Source: Paracoccaceae bacterium (lineage in GTDB: Bacteria > Pseudomonadota > Alphaproteobacteria > Rhodobacterales > Rhodobacteraceae). From it: DNA of 64,000 nucleotides. Location: contig WKFI01000014.1 in the NCBI GenBank assembly GCA_014872875.1, positions 186,001 through 250,000 on the forward strand. Direction: 5' to 3'. Position numbers and translations under genes: made by a program. The notes under the pieces are model-generated. The model was not told where the DNA came from and did not search any database. It worked only from the letters and a program-made list of their open reading frames with translations. Shown here one piece after another: positions 1 through 7,959 of this stretch. Every line of letters starts with the position of its first letter. Within the stretch, counting starts at the first letter, position 1.

Positions 1-123
1 TTTCAGTTGAATGTCGTCCTGGAAGCCCTTGAATTCGTGAACGAAGCCGGTCATCGCCTGCTTCACCTCCTGAACCAGGGGCACACCTTCTCCGGTCAAG
101 GCCGGAACATCGGTCTTGCTCAT
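1..123 (-). CDS. Phage/GTA major capsid protein, N-terminal fragment
   Basis: Only the first 41 codons lie in the window; the gene continues past position 1. The start ATG at 121-123 has an AGGAA ribosome site before it. The peptide starts MSKTDVPALTGEG and is acidic and helical, as expected of the N-terminal delta region of HK97-fold capsid proteins. The call rests mainly on position: it follows a prohead protease by 33 bp in the same order as GTA genes g4 and g5. Too little is present for a domain match. Confidence 0.7.
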   Translation of the reverse strand, partial: MSKTDVPALTGEGVPLVQEVKQAMTGFVHEFKGFQDDIQLK

Positions 124-156
124 TCGTTTTTTCCTGTTGTGGGTGTTGTCAGCGCG

Positions 157-729
157 CTATCGGCGCGCCAGGTCCATCCGAGCGCCGTTCAGCACCTCGG
201 CAATACTGCGCCAGGTTTCTTCGAACAGGGCCGTCTCGACATCGACCTCGGCCTGCTTTGCCGCAACCCGCGCACTGGGCAGCATCGGAAAGGTCACCAG
301 CGACACTTCCCACAGCTCCAGTTCCTTCAAGAGCCGTTGGCCCTTGTCATTCTTTATTGCTCTGGTGGTGCGATAGCCGATCGAAAGCCCGTCAATCGCG
401 CCCGCCTCGATCAGAGACGCCGCTTCGCGTCCCTTCTGCGTGCTGTCCAGCAGACGGCCCTTGACCCAAAGCCCCTGGTCATCCTCCCGAACCTCGTCCC
501 AGACGCCGATCGGCTGCGACGGGTCATGCTGCCAAAGCATCTTGACCCGTTGACGCCGGTCGGCCAAGGCTCGGATAGATCCGGCATAAGCGCCTTTCTG
601 GACAATATCGCCCCCCTGATCTGCCTCACCAAAAAGACTGGCATACCCTTGGATCATTGCCCCGTCGGTCAGACTCAAGCCTTCGCCAAACTGGGCGAAC
701 TTGTGTTCCAATCCCGTTTCAAAACTCAT
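157..729 (-). CDS. HK97-family prohead protease (GTA orfg4-like)
   Basis: 190 aa. A serine protease that would process the capsid delta domain during head maturation. The N-terminal half carries the family pattern: GYASLFGEADQGGDIVQKGA near residues 28-47, then LWQHDPSQPIG near residue 65 with the conserved His, and later IDGLSIGYR near residue 113 with the conserved Ser. LWEVSLVTFPML follows, also typical. The ATG at 727-729 is preceded by GAGGAG. It lies between the portal-side genes and the capsid gene, in the usual head-assembly order. The length fits the family. Identification is firm; GTA rather than ordinary prophage is inferred from the whole cluster. Confidence 0.88.
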   Translation of the reverse strand: MSFETGLEHKFAQFGEGLSLTDGAMIQGYASLFGEADQGGDIVQKGAYAGSIRALADRRQRVKMLWQHDPSQPIGVWDEVREDDQGLWVKGRLLDSTQKGREAASLIEAGAIDGLSIGYRTTRAIKNDKGQRLLKELELWEVSLVTFPMLPSARVAAKQAEVDVETALFEETWRSIAEVLNGARMDLARR

Positions 730-769
730 TGATCACTCCTCAAAACCTACTGATGCCAGATCAGGTGAT

Positions 770-994
770 TTACTGCGCCGCCGCCAGGATCGACTGAAAC
801 GCCTGCGCCAATATCGCTGCTACGACGCCATAGACGGTCAACCACAACCGCTTTTCCAATCGCTCCATCAACAGTTCGATCCGGTCCAAGCGGCGGTTCA
901 TGTTCTCTTGATGGATCTGACTGACCCGTTCGTGGGCGGCCAATCGCAGACCCGGCGCACATTCGAACGGCGGATATCCTTGCCCATCAGCCAT
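770..994 (-). CDS. Small membrane protein between portal and protease (GTA orfg3.5-like)
   Basis: 74 aa, starting MADGQGYPPFECAPG. The ATG at 992-994 overlaps the portal stop by 8 bp, which argues for translational coupling and for this start over an upstream one. A charged amphipathic stretch (residues 22-46, rich in Arg and Glu, likely coiled coil) is followed by one hydrophobic helix (about residues 49-70, LWLTVYGVVAAILAQAF). Its job is unknown. R. capsulatus GTA also has a small gene (orfg3.5) at this place, so position is the only evidence for homology. Confidence 0.65.
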   Translation of the reverse strand: MADGQGYPPFECAPGLRLAAHERVSQIHQENMNRRLDRIELLMERLEKRLWLTVYGVVAAILAQAFQSILAAAQ

Positions 995-2174
995 CCGCGT
1001 CAGCTTCCGCCAAGGGCGGCAATCCCAGCAGCGTCCGTTTTTCCGCCGCACTCAGAAAATCTGCCTGCGCCACCCGGGCCCATTGGGCATCCCGCTCTGC
1101 CGACAAGGCCGAGATCTGATCCAGATCCGGTTTCAGCTGCAACGACTCCCCGGCATATCCCGACAACCAGTCTGACAGAGCTGCCGCCACCCGCGTCACC
1201 AAAGGAAGAACCGTCAAGCGATAGAATGCCCGGTTTGCCTCCTGATAGTTCGCATAGGTTGCATCCCCCTGGATGCCCAACAGCATCGGTGGCACTCCAA
1301 AGGCCAAGGCAATCTCACGCGCGGCAGCTTCCTTGGTCTTCTGGAACTCCATGTCACTTGGGGAAAACCCCATCGGTTTCCAGTCCAAACCGCCTTCCAG
1401 CACCATCGGCCGCCCGGCATTGCGCGCGCCCTGGTAATTGGCTTCGATCTCGTCGCTCAGCCGGCGGAATTGATCTTCGCCCATGAAACCCTGACCGTCA
1501 CTGCCTTTCCACACCAGCGCCCCCGAGGGCCGCGCTGCATTGTCTAAAAGCGCCTTCGACCAACGTGATGCAGCGTTGTGCACATCCAACGCCATCGCCG
1601 CCGCCTGCATCGGCGAAAACCCATAGTGGTCATCCAGCGGATGAAAACTCTTAACGTGACAGATAGGAGACACCGGGCCGGTGGCATCAAAGCGGTGTTT
1701 CTTAGCACCCACCGCATAATCATAAGCCACCGGCCACCCATCCGCCCCCGGCACAACGCTCACACGGTCCGACCGCAGAACATGTAACTCCAGGGGTAGA
1801 CCGCTTTCACCCGCTACCGCCTCGACATAGGCATTGCCCGACAGCAATAGCTGCCCGAACAGGGTCTCCAACAATTCCGCCCGGCCCTGTGCGGCATTGG
1901 GGCGTCGGACCAGGCCCAACATCGGGTGCGTTTCATATCGCTGCGTCTGATCCTGCAGGATCAACGGCACCGCCGCCGCCGCTTCCGCAATCAACTTGAC
2001 CGCCCGGAACCCGACCGGGTTTCCGCCAAATCCTGTACGCGTCAAAGACACCACGTCGCGCGGGCTCCATGCCACTCGCCCCGACCCGTGCCAGGCCACC
2101 ACCGGCCCTGCCGCGCTTGCCTTTGCTTCGGGCGCCGTTTCAGACGAACCACGACGCAAGAAATCAAATACCAT
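987..2174 (-). CDS. Phage portal protein, HK97 type (GTA orfg3-like)
   Basis: 395 aa. Forms the dodecameric DNA channel at one head vertex and docks the terminase. The family pattern is visible: VSLTRTGFGGNPVGFRAVKLIAEAAA near the N terminus, HPMLGLVRRPN, then GNAYVEA, a VVPGADGWPVAYDY stretch, HVKSFHPLDD-YGFSP, and near the C terminus FGVPPMLLGIQGDATYANYQEANRAFY, the most diagnostic block. The reading frame is open further upstream, but the ATG at 2172-2174 has a good AGGAG site and gives the normal length. It lies between the terminase and the 74-aa membrane protein gene. Confidence 0.9.
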   Translation of the reverse strand: MVFDFLRRGSSETAPEAKASAAGPVVAWHGSGRVAWSPRDVVSLTRTGFGGNPVGFRAVKLIAEAAAAVPLILQDQTQRYETHPMLGLVRRPNAAQGRAELLETLFGQLLLSGNAYVEAVAGESGLPLELHVLRSDRVSVVPGADGWPVAYDYAVGAKKHRFDATGPVSPICHVKSFHPLDDHYGFSPMQAAAMALDVHNAASRWSKALLDNAARPSGALVWKGSDGQGFMGEDQFRRLSDEIEANYQGARNAGRPMVLEGGLDWKPMGFSPSDMEFQKTKEAAAREIALAFGVPPMLLGIQGDATYANYQEANRAFYRLTVLPLVTRVAAALSDWLSGYAGESLQLKPDLDQISALSAERDAQWARVAQADFLSAAEKRTLLGLPPLAEADADG

Positions 2175-2377
2175 ATCTGTTGCTCCTGTCTGCCCAACTC
2201 GCGCCCTGCGGCTGTGTTGGACATCCTTATCGCTCAAGATTGTTCCGGAACCGGAAACAGACCGTTCGGCCCAACCGCAACGCCTGTATTTCTTTCCGGT
2301 TCCAAATTCCTCGGGGTGAATGCGCCAATGGCGCAGAGGGGCAGCGCCCGTCTCTTTCGACAAACAACCGAGACTGG

Positions 2378-3793
2378 CTACAGAACGCGTACCCGGGGCC
2401 GCCTGTATTGCGCCGCCGGACCAATGATCAGCTCATGCAACGCCCAGACCAAAGCGTCCACCCGGTCAGGCGATCCCTGCCCTTCGAACCCGCGCGCGGT
2501 CATCTGGCACATCTGTTCTTCCAGCTCGGCCAGCCCTTTGACATGGCGCACCCGGCCCTGTTCATACAAGGCCGCGACCGGCTCGGCCCGCGCCACCTTG
2601 CCCCGGCTCGCATGTACCGCCTTGAAAGAAACCAAAGGATCCACTTGCCGCAAAACCTCTTCGACCAGTTGACCGCCCTGGTTTACCTCAGCCACAAGCC
2701 GCTCAGCACCATAAGTATCCATCGCCGCAATCGCAGCCTTCGCCCATCCGCTGGGTCCCACTCCCTGCACGGTGCAATCCGCCAGCACAAAGGCGCGCCA
2801 ATCCTGTGGCGGCCCCTGCAATTGTGCCCCAACCACCACGATGCCACAGGCATCTGCGCCCGCGCCACCGCTGACCGACGGATCCAATCCGACCACAATG
2901 CGATCCAATCCCGGTACGCTCTGCACCTGCGCCTCGGACAAGGCCTCGCTCGACCACAGGGAACCTTCCGCATCGGCCAGCAACACACCATCCAGTTCTT
3001 GCCGTCCCAGCCGCGTCCCCGCATACCGTGCTCGCACTTCCTCAAGGAAGGATGCTGCAAGGTTGGCCCGGTTGGCCTCGGTCCTGGCATGGGTCTGAAC
3101 CGTCGAAGGAGACGCCAGAAGTCGCTTCAAGACGCCCACATTGCGCGGCGTTGTCGTAACGCAGACCCGCGGGTGCTCCCCCAATCGCAAAGCAAATTGG
3201 AGCATGTCCCAAGTCTCTTGCGCCTTTTTCCATTTGGCCAGCTCATCCACCCAGGCCGCATCGAATTGCGGTCCGCGCAAACCTTCGGGGTCAAAAGCCG
3301 AAAACACTTGCGCCTCCGCCCCGTTTGGCCAAATCAACTTTCGCTCTCCCGCCTTCCAGATCGGCAAGCGATCCGGCGGCGAGCAGGCCAAAATCCCGCT
3401 ATCACCAAAAATCATCACATCACGCACCTGGTCGTAAGTCTCACCAACCAGCGCAACCCGTCGGGCCTGCCCCGGATCCAGCGGTCTTGAGCCCTCGACC
3501 ATCGATCGCACCCATTCCGCCCCGGCGCGCGTCTTGCCTGCACCACGCCCGCCCAGGATCACCCAGGACCGCCAATCTCCGTCAGGCGGCAGCTGGTGCG
3601 GCAAGGCCCAGAACTCGAACAAAAAAGGGAGGGCGCGAAGCCCTCCCTCATCCAGTTCATTCAGGAACCTGTCCCGGATCGCAACATCTGCGGATGCGAG
3701 CCAGTCTGCACCCAATTTCAAATCGAGCCTGGTCAAGGTCGATGGCATATCCGCCTCGAACAATGCCGGCCGCTCTGTCTTGTTGTTCGACAA
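2378..3793 (-). CDS. Terminase large subunit, DNA-packaging ATPase/nuclease (GTA orfg2-like)
   Basis: 471 aa. The motor that pumps DNA into proheads; in GTAs it packages pieces of host DNA by a headful mechanism. Walker A GGRGAGKT is at residues 81-88. A Walker-B-like hydrophobic stretch ends in DAAWVDELAKWK. The C-terminal nuclease part has IVVGLDPSVSG with a catalytic Asp and LVAEVNQGGQLVEEVL. The start used here is a TTG at 3791-3793 with GGAGG six bases upstream; an ATG at 3746-3748 (MPSTLTRLD) is a possible alternative. With the TTG start the gene overlaps its upstream neighbour by 137 bp. Confidence 0.9.
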   Translation of the reverse strand: MSNNKTERPALFEADMPSTLTRLDLKLGADWLASADVAIRDRFLNELDEGGLRALPFLFEFWALPHQLPPDGDWRSWVILGGRGAGKTRAGAEWVRSMVEGSRPLDPGQARRVALVGETYDQVRDVMIFGDSGILACSPPDRLPIWKAGERKLIWPNGAEAQVFSAFDPEGLRGPQFDAAWVDELAKWKKAQETWDMLQFALRLGEHPRVCVTTTPRNVGVLKRLLASPSTVQTHARTEANRANLAASFLEEVRARYAGTRLGRQELDGVLLADAEGSLWSSEALSEAQVQSVPGLDRIVVGLDPSVSGGAGADACGIVVVGAQLQGPPQDWRAFVLADCTVQGVGPSGWAKAAIAAMDTYGAERLVAEVNQGGQLVEEVLRQVDPLVSFKAVHASRGKVARAEPVAALYEQGRVRHVKGLAELEEQMCQMTARGFEGQGSPDRVDALVWALHELIIGPAAQYRRPRVRVL

Positions 3794-4001
3794 GGCACGC
3801 CTCCACTTTCTGGCAAGAACGGATCAATGTGTCCGCCCTCGCGATTTCCTTGCTGGTGTCCGTCAGTTCCGGTTCCTCCCCGGCCTCAATCCGGCGACGC
3901 AGGTCTTCTGCCAGCTGTCGCAGGTTCACGATCGAAACCTGTAAGGACCGAAGTAAATCAGCCGTATTCAGGATCCGTTCTTCCGGGGTCGTCAAAGCCA
4001 T
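3657..4001 (-). CDS. GTA orfg1-like protein, putative small terminase
   Basis: 114 aa, first gene of the head cluster. Almost entirely charged helix: LRQLAEDLRRRIEAGEEPEL near residues 27-46, then an acidic-basic stretch, consistent with a coiled-coil small terminase that picks DNA for packaging. The C-terminal 45 codons overlap the terminase gene in another frame, so the true C terminus is uncertain. A conserved small gene sits at this point in Rhodobacterales GTA clusters, which is the main reason for the call. A consensus-like promoter lies about 110 bp upstream with a leader hairpin between. Confidence 0.65.
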   Translation of the reverse strand: MALTTPEERILNTADLLRSLQVSIVNLRQLAEDLRRRIEAGEEPELTDTSKEIARADTLIRSCQKVEACLVEQQDRAAGIVRGGYAIDLDQARFEIGCRLARIRRCCDPGQVPE

Positions 4002-4058
4002 GTTTGCCGCCTACCTCATGCGAGAGTTGTTGTTGTCCCTCCGGGTCCGAGAAACAGA

Positions 4059-4089
4059 AAACGGCCACCGGGTCGCCCCGGGGCCGTTT
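4059..4089 (-). terminator. Leader hairpin, possible attenuator, before the GTA cluster
   Basis: On the minus strand AAACGGCC-CCGGG, a GCGA loop, then CCCGG-t-GGCCGTTT, giving 13 paired bases with one bulged T. TTCTGTTTC follows, a weak U-rich tract. It lies between the promoter at 4115-4143 and the first head gene start at 4001, so it would form in the mRNA leader. It could end or slow transcription; this is inference from structure. Confidence 0.5.
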
Positions 4090-4114
4090 GCCCACTTCCT
4101 CTAGCATGACACAA

Positions 4115-4143
4115 CCTATACGCGAAACCGTACGCAGTGTCAA
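4115..4143 (-). promoter_or_regulatory. Sigma-70-type promoter for the GTA head cluster
   Basis: On the minus strand TTGACA (4138-4143), a 17-bp spacer, then TATAGG (4115-4120). The -35 is perfect and the -10 has four of six bases of TATAAT. Transcription would start near 4108, giving about a 107-nt leader before the first head gene. It is the best promoter match I found in the window. Confidence 0.6.
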
Positions 4144-4166
4144 GCCATCGCAATTCGTAACCACCC

Positions 4167-4189
4167 TGTAAGCGCTCGTAACGCTTACA
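4167..4189. promoter_or_regulatory. Operator-like dyad upstream of the GTA promoter
   Basis: TGTAAGCG and CGCTTACA form perfect 8-bp arms around a 7-bp spacer, 24 bp upstream of the -35 box and 55 bp beyond the stop of the cyclase gene. No T-run follows on the minus strand, so it is unlikely to be the cyclase terminator. A binding site for an activator or repressor of the GTA promoter is the simplest reading. Confidence 0.4.
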
Positions 4190-4243
4190 TAAATTTAACT
4201 TTCCAAAACACGCAAGTGTCAGACTTCAACTCTTCGGAAACGA

Positions 4244-6577
4244 TTACTCCGTCACGCCAACGGGGTGTCCTGCGTCCTGCCAGGCGGGGAAACCACCAGC
4301 AAAATAACGTGCGTCCTTGAAACCCCAAAGCTTTGCCTTGATGGCCCCATACGCCGAATACGGACAGTGTGGCCCATGACAACTGAAGACCAGCGTATCT
4401 TCCGGGCTGGCCAGTTCCAACAAGGCTTCCCGCGACAGCCCCACCAGCAACGAAAGATTTTTGGCGCCTTCCACATGTCCGGCGTCGAAATCCAGTTCAG
4501 CCCTCACATCAACAAAAACCGCCTCCTGCGCCTGCCACAGCTCAAAAGCTTCTTCCGTGGTGACTCGTGTCACCCCACGCGCGTAGTACAGCCCATCTTC
4601 CCGCGAAATGAACGTCCGGACCACGTTCCAATCCAGGTCGTTTCCCGAACTGCGTCTAACTCCGGCCTTTTTCAGCCCCTCATGAAGATGCTGTCGATAA
4701 TCCGGATCGTACCCAAACATGTCGCCATACCACCACAACAGGCTTTCTTCGGCCGTGAACGGATCATAGTAGGACGGGATAGCAATCTCGTCATACCTTT
4801 GAACCAGAGCGGGCACTTCGGAAGTGCGCCCCAAATGCCCCAACGCTGAAACCAGTGTCGTGATGTCCGCAATGACATCAGAGTCCCGCAACAAAACGCG
4901 CTCCATTGTGACGATGACGTCTTCGTACTTCTTCTGGTTCAGCTGCGCGACGCCCAGTTCCCGCAAATACCGCGTCGTTTGCAACGGGTCGAAACGAACC
5001 GCATAGCGCAAGGCTGCCTCGGCCTCGGCAGCGCGGCCTGTCGCGTTCAACACCTTTGCCTTTGCAACATGGATATCCGGGTTGTTCGGCGCCAGCGCCA
5101 GTGCTTTGTCCAATTCAGAAAACGCTTCGGCGTGGCGCCCCTGCTCAGCATAAATTTCGGCCAAAATCGAATAGGTCAGCGCGGTCGGTTGCTTCTTGGA
5201 TTTTTCGATGTTCGTCAACACTTCCTGCCAGGACCGTTCAAACCCGCCACCCATTGCCAGGAACCAAACACTCTGCACGATCCTCCAGTGGGCGGCCGCG
5301 AGACCTGCATAGGCCCGATAGTAATCCGGATCGATTTCTACTGCTTTCTCAAAGGCTTCAATTGCGCCCAGAATGTCATCTTCGCCGCCGCGGCGTAACA
5401 GTTCCAGACCGTGCAGCACAGTATCATAGGCCAGCGCGCTGTTCGTCTCCGCGCTGTGAATGACCGCTTCCTCGACTGCCGTGATCTGAACCGCCAAGGC
5501 AGCAGTGATTTCCCGAATGACCTTATCTTGAAGGGAAAACACATCATCGATCTGACTGTCATACCTTTCGGCCCAAACATGGTGCCCTGCCAAAGCGTCG
5601 ATCAATTGGGCATTGATCCGCACCTGATTACCGGCTCTTCGAACACTACCTTCCAGAATGTATTGAACACCCAAGTCTTCCGCGACCTGTTGAGATTTGA
5701 CTGGCTTGTCCTTGTAGGTCCAACTTGAGTTGCGGGAGATCACGAAAACACCCGATATCTTTGATAAATCCGTAATCAGATCCTCTGTCATACCGTCGGC
5801 AAAGTAGCCCTGCTCCGGATCGTCACTGAAATCTTCGAACGGCAAGACGACCATGGACGGAATTTCCGGCAAAGGGTGTGCCATCCGTTCGACCGAAGCC
5901 CGCGCAAAGTTGGGTGTCCAAGGCTGCCAAACCAAAACACCAGTCAATGCAAGCACCAAGACAAACGCGGCTACCAATGCGGGTCGGAAACTTGTTGATA
6001 TATCGCGGGTTGAACTCTCGACCGGGCTGGCAAGTCGATGGGATTTCGTATTCAGCTCAATCTTGTAGACTTCGACTGGCTCAGGAATGTTCTTTACACG
6101 CTGCGCCCCCATCGACGTCAGATCGAGATCGAGCTTGCTCTTGATGTGATCGACAACAGTTCTGGAAACGCACACACCGCCCGGTTCGGCAAGACCTTCG
6201 ATACGAGAGGCGATGTTCACACCGTCTCCGTATATGTCGTCCCCTTCTACGATGACATCTCCGACATTTATGCCGATACGGAACCGTATCAGTTCGGCTT
6301 CCGGTTTACCGGCTTGCAACCGCTCCATCTCGTGCTGGACATCCACCGCAAAACTGACGGCGTCGACAACACTTGCAAACTCCATCAAGGCACCATCGCC
6401 CATCAATTTGATGGTCCGCCCCCAATGTTGCTCGATTTTGGGCTCAATCAGCTCCCGTCTGAAACGCTGCAGAGTTTCCAGGGTCACTGTCTCGTCAAGG
6501 TTCATAAGAGCGGAATAGCCGACGACATCTGCCGACAGGATCGTCGTCAGCCTTCGCTCTTGGTGGTCAGATTGCAT
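4244..6577 (-). CDS. Class III adenylate cyclase with TolB-like, TPR and C-terminal rhodanese domains
   Basis: 777 aa from the ATG at 6575-6577. Residues 10-175 form a class III cyclase with the catalytic set intact: metal Asp17 (LSADVVGYS) and Asp61 (KLMGDG), adenine-selecting Lys57 and Asp114 (DDIYGDG), and Asn121/Arg125 (VNIASR). A membrane helix follows near 200-217. Residues 235-345 resemble the TolB-like region of rhizobial cyclases (FADGMTEDLITDLSK; YILEGSVRR). TPR-like helices run from about 380 to 630. The last 100 residues are a rhodanese domain (VFVDVRAELDFDAGHVEGAKN) with candidate catalytic Cys733 in CHGPHCP and Cys738. It probably makes cAMP on the cytoplasmic face. The rhodanese end is unusual and suggests sulfur or redox sensing. 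Confidence 0.85.
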   Translation of the reverse strand: MQSDHQERRLTTILSADVVGYSALMNLDETVTLETLQRFRRELIEPKIEQHWGRTIKLMGDGALMEFASVVDAVSFAVDVQHEMERLQAGKPEAELIRFRIGINVGDVIVEGDDIYGDGVNIASRIEGLAEPGGVCVSRTVVDHIKSKLDLDLTSMGAQRVKNIPEPVEVYKIELNTKSHRLASPVESSTRDISTSFRPALVAAFVLVLALTGVLVWQPWTPNFARASVERMAHPLPEIPSMVVLPFEDFSDDPEQGYFADGMTEDLITDLSKISGVFVISRNSSWTYKDKPVKSQQVAEDLGVQYILEGSVRRAGNQVRINAQLIDALAGHHVWAERYDSQIDDVFSLQDKVIREITAALAVQITAVEEAVIHSAETNSALAYDTVLHGLELLRRGGEDDILGAIEAFEKAVEIDPDYYRAYAGLAAAHWRIVQSVWFLAMGGGFERSWQEVLTNIEKSKKQPTALTYSILAEIYAEQGRHAEAFSELDKALALAPNNPDIHVAKAKVLNATGRAAEAEAALRYAVRFDPLQTTRYLRELGVAQLNQKKYEDVIVTMERVLLRDSDVIADITTLVSALGHLGRTSEVPALVQRYDEIAIPSYYDPFTAEESLLWWYGDMFGYDPDYRQHLHEGLKKAGVRRSSGNDLDWNVVRTFISREDGLYYARGVTRVTTEEAFELWQAQEAVFVDVRAELDFDAGHVEGAKNLSLLVGLSREALLELASPEDTLVFSCHGPHCPYSAYGAIKAKLWGFKDARYFAGGFPAWQDAGHPVGVTE

Positions 6578-6764
6578 GGTTGCACCCGGAAAAGCATGCG
6601 CTATCGCTGCCACGCCCGAACCACAACGCTCGCCGTTCGGCCCTGAGCGTGTGACTATGATACTCCGAAATGGGGTTTTTGTTAACCTGCAAGCGCCAAA
6701 CCGCAGGTACCAACCAACTTGGCGGTGCTGCAAGACGATGGGATCAGAAGAGGCTACAAAGAAA

Positions 6765-6789
6765 AAAGGACCCTCAGTCAGGGTCCTTT
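6765..6789 (-). terminator. Intrinsic terminator after mltG
   Basis: A perfect 9-bp stem AAAGGACCC/GGGTCCTTT with a 7-base loop, followed on the minus strand by a run of T. It lies 10 bp past the mltG stop and upstream of the cyclase gene, so it separates the two units. Confidence 0.85.
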
Positions 6790-6798
6790 CTATACAAT

Positions 6799-7959
6799 CT
6801 AATTGCCCGAGTTAGAGCGTTCCGCTTCAATCTCGCGCCAGCGCGCGACATTGCGGTTGTGTTCATCCAGTGTTTCGGCAAAGGCATGACCGCCCGTGCC
6901 ATCAGCCACGAAGAACACATAATTCGTGCTATCCGGCGCCACTGCGGCCTCAAGGCTAGCCAACCCTGGATTGGCAATCGGAGTCGGCGGCAATCCTTCG
7001 ATCACATAGGTGTTCCAAGGTGTTATGCGACGCAGCTCACTTTGCCGCAAGCCCCTGCCCAGAACGCCTTCACCCTTGGTGATACCATAAATCACCGTCG
7101 GGTCCGTTTGCAGCCGCATACCACGGTTCAAACGGTTTACGAACACACTGGCCACCTGTCCGCGCTCTTCCGGCACCCCGGTTTCTTTCTCGATGATCGA
7201 AGCCAGGATTAGCATCTCTTCAGGATTGGCCAGCGGCAACCCCTCCTCGCGGCTCTCCCAAACGGCATTGATCCGCAACTGCTGTCGCTCCTGCATCTCT
7301 GCCAACAGAGCGGCGCGCTGCATTGCCGGTCCGATCTCATAGCTGTCAGGAGCCAGCATGCCCTCGGCCGGTCGTTCGCCAGTGTCACCCTCCAGCACGT
7401 CCATCGCTTTGATCGCTTCGACCACCTGCCAGCTGGTTACGCCTTCAGCCATGGCAATGCGATAACGGGTGTCACGATCGGCCCGCTTGTTCGTGTACTC
7501 AGCCGGCTTTTCATCCTCCATCAGGTTGAAGGCCGCCCGCTCCACAAAACGGTTCGTGGCCGGATCCAGCTCGCGCACCTGTGCAATCGTCCGGGTCACA
7601 CCGATCCGATACACGATTTCCGTGCCACATGTGCTGGCGCCACCACGCGTGATGTCCTCGACGATCTGTTCCATCGACGCACCTGGCTGTACCAGGAAGC
7701 TGCCCGCTTTCAGCTGACCGGATTTTTCGGAATAATCCGACCCCAGTCGAAAGATCATGTCATTGCTGATGGCGCCTTGCGTTTTCAGGTCGCGGCTGAC
7801 CCGGGTCATGTTCGATCCCCGGTCAACCTTCAGGCAGATCGCCGTATCCAGCGGCCCCTCGGCTCGGTATTGCGACTGTCCCCAAAGAATGACGCCCCCC
7901 CCAAGGAAGAGCGCCACAACCAGCAAAGTCAGCATGTTCGACGCAAGGCTACGCCACAT
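6799..7959 (-). CDS. mltG: Endolytic murein transglycosylase MltG
   Basis: 386 aa. Cuts nascent peptidoglycan strands and so sets glycan chain length; anchored in the inner membrane with a periplasmic domain. One N-terminal helix (residues 8-28). A LysM-like region covers residues 40-100. The catalytic block is LASIIEKETGVPEERGQVASV near residue 250, with the essential Glu in EKETG, followed by NRLNRGMRLQTDPTVIYG, the YceG signature. Its start overlaps the fabF stop by one base (TAATG), so the two are coupled. The fab-mltG link is common in proteobacteria. It ends in a strong terminator. Confidence 0.95.
   Translation of the reverse strand: MWRSLASNMLTLLVVALFLGGGVILWGQSQYRAEGPLDTAICLKVDRGSNMTRVSRDLKTQGAISNDMIFRLGSDYSEKSGQLKAGSFLVQPGASMEQIVEDITRGGASTCGTEIVYRIGVTRTIAQVRELDPATNRFVERAAFNLMEDEKPAEYTNKRADRDTRYRIAMAEGVTSWQVVEAIKAMDVLEGDTGERPAEGMLAPDSYEIGPAMQRAALLAEMQERQQLRINAVWESREEGLPLANPEEMLILASIIEKETGVPEERGQVASVFVNRLNRGMRLQTDPTVIYGITKGEGVLGRGLRQSELRRITPWNTYVIEGLPPTPIANPGLASLEAAVAPDSTNYVFFVADGTGGHAFAETLDEHNRNVARWREIEAERSNSGN

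Noticed and set aside
2175-2363. A 63-codon N-terminal extension of the portal frame.
   Set aside because: The extension is Arg/Ser/Gly-rich, overlaps no known portal segment, and the ATG at 2172-2174 has a good AGGAG site and gives normal length.
3958-4107. A 49-codon frame starting at 4107 (minus) in the GTA leader, a possible leader peptide.
   Set aside because: Its start lies at the predicted transcription start with no ribosome site, its sequence resembles nothing, and it overlaps the hairpin and the first GTA gene.
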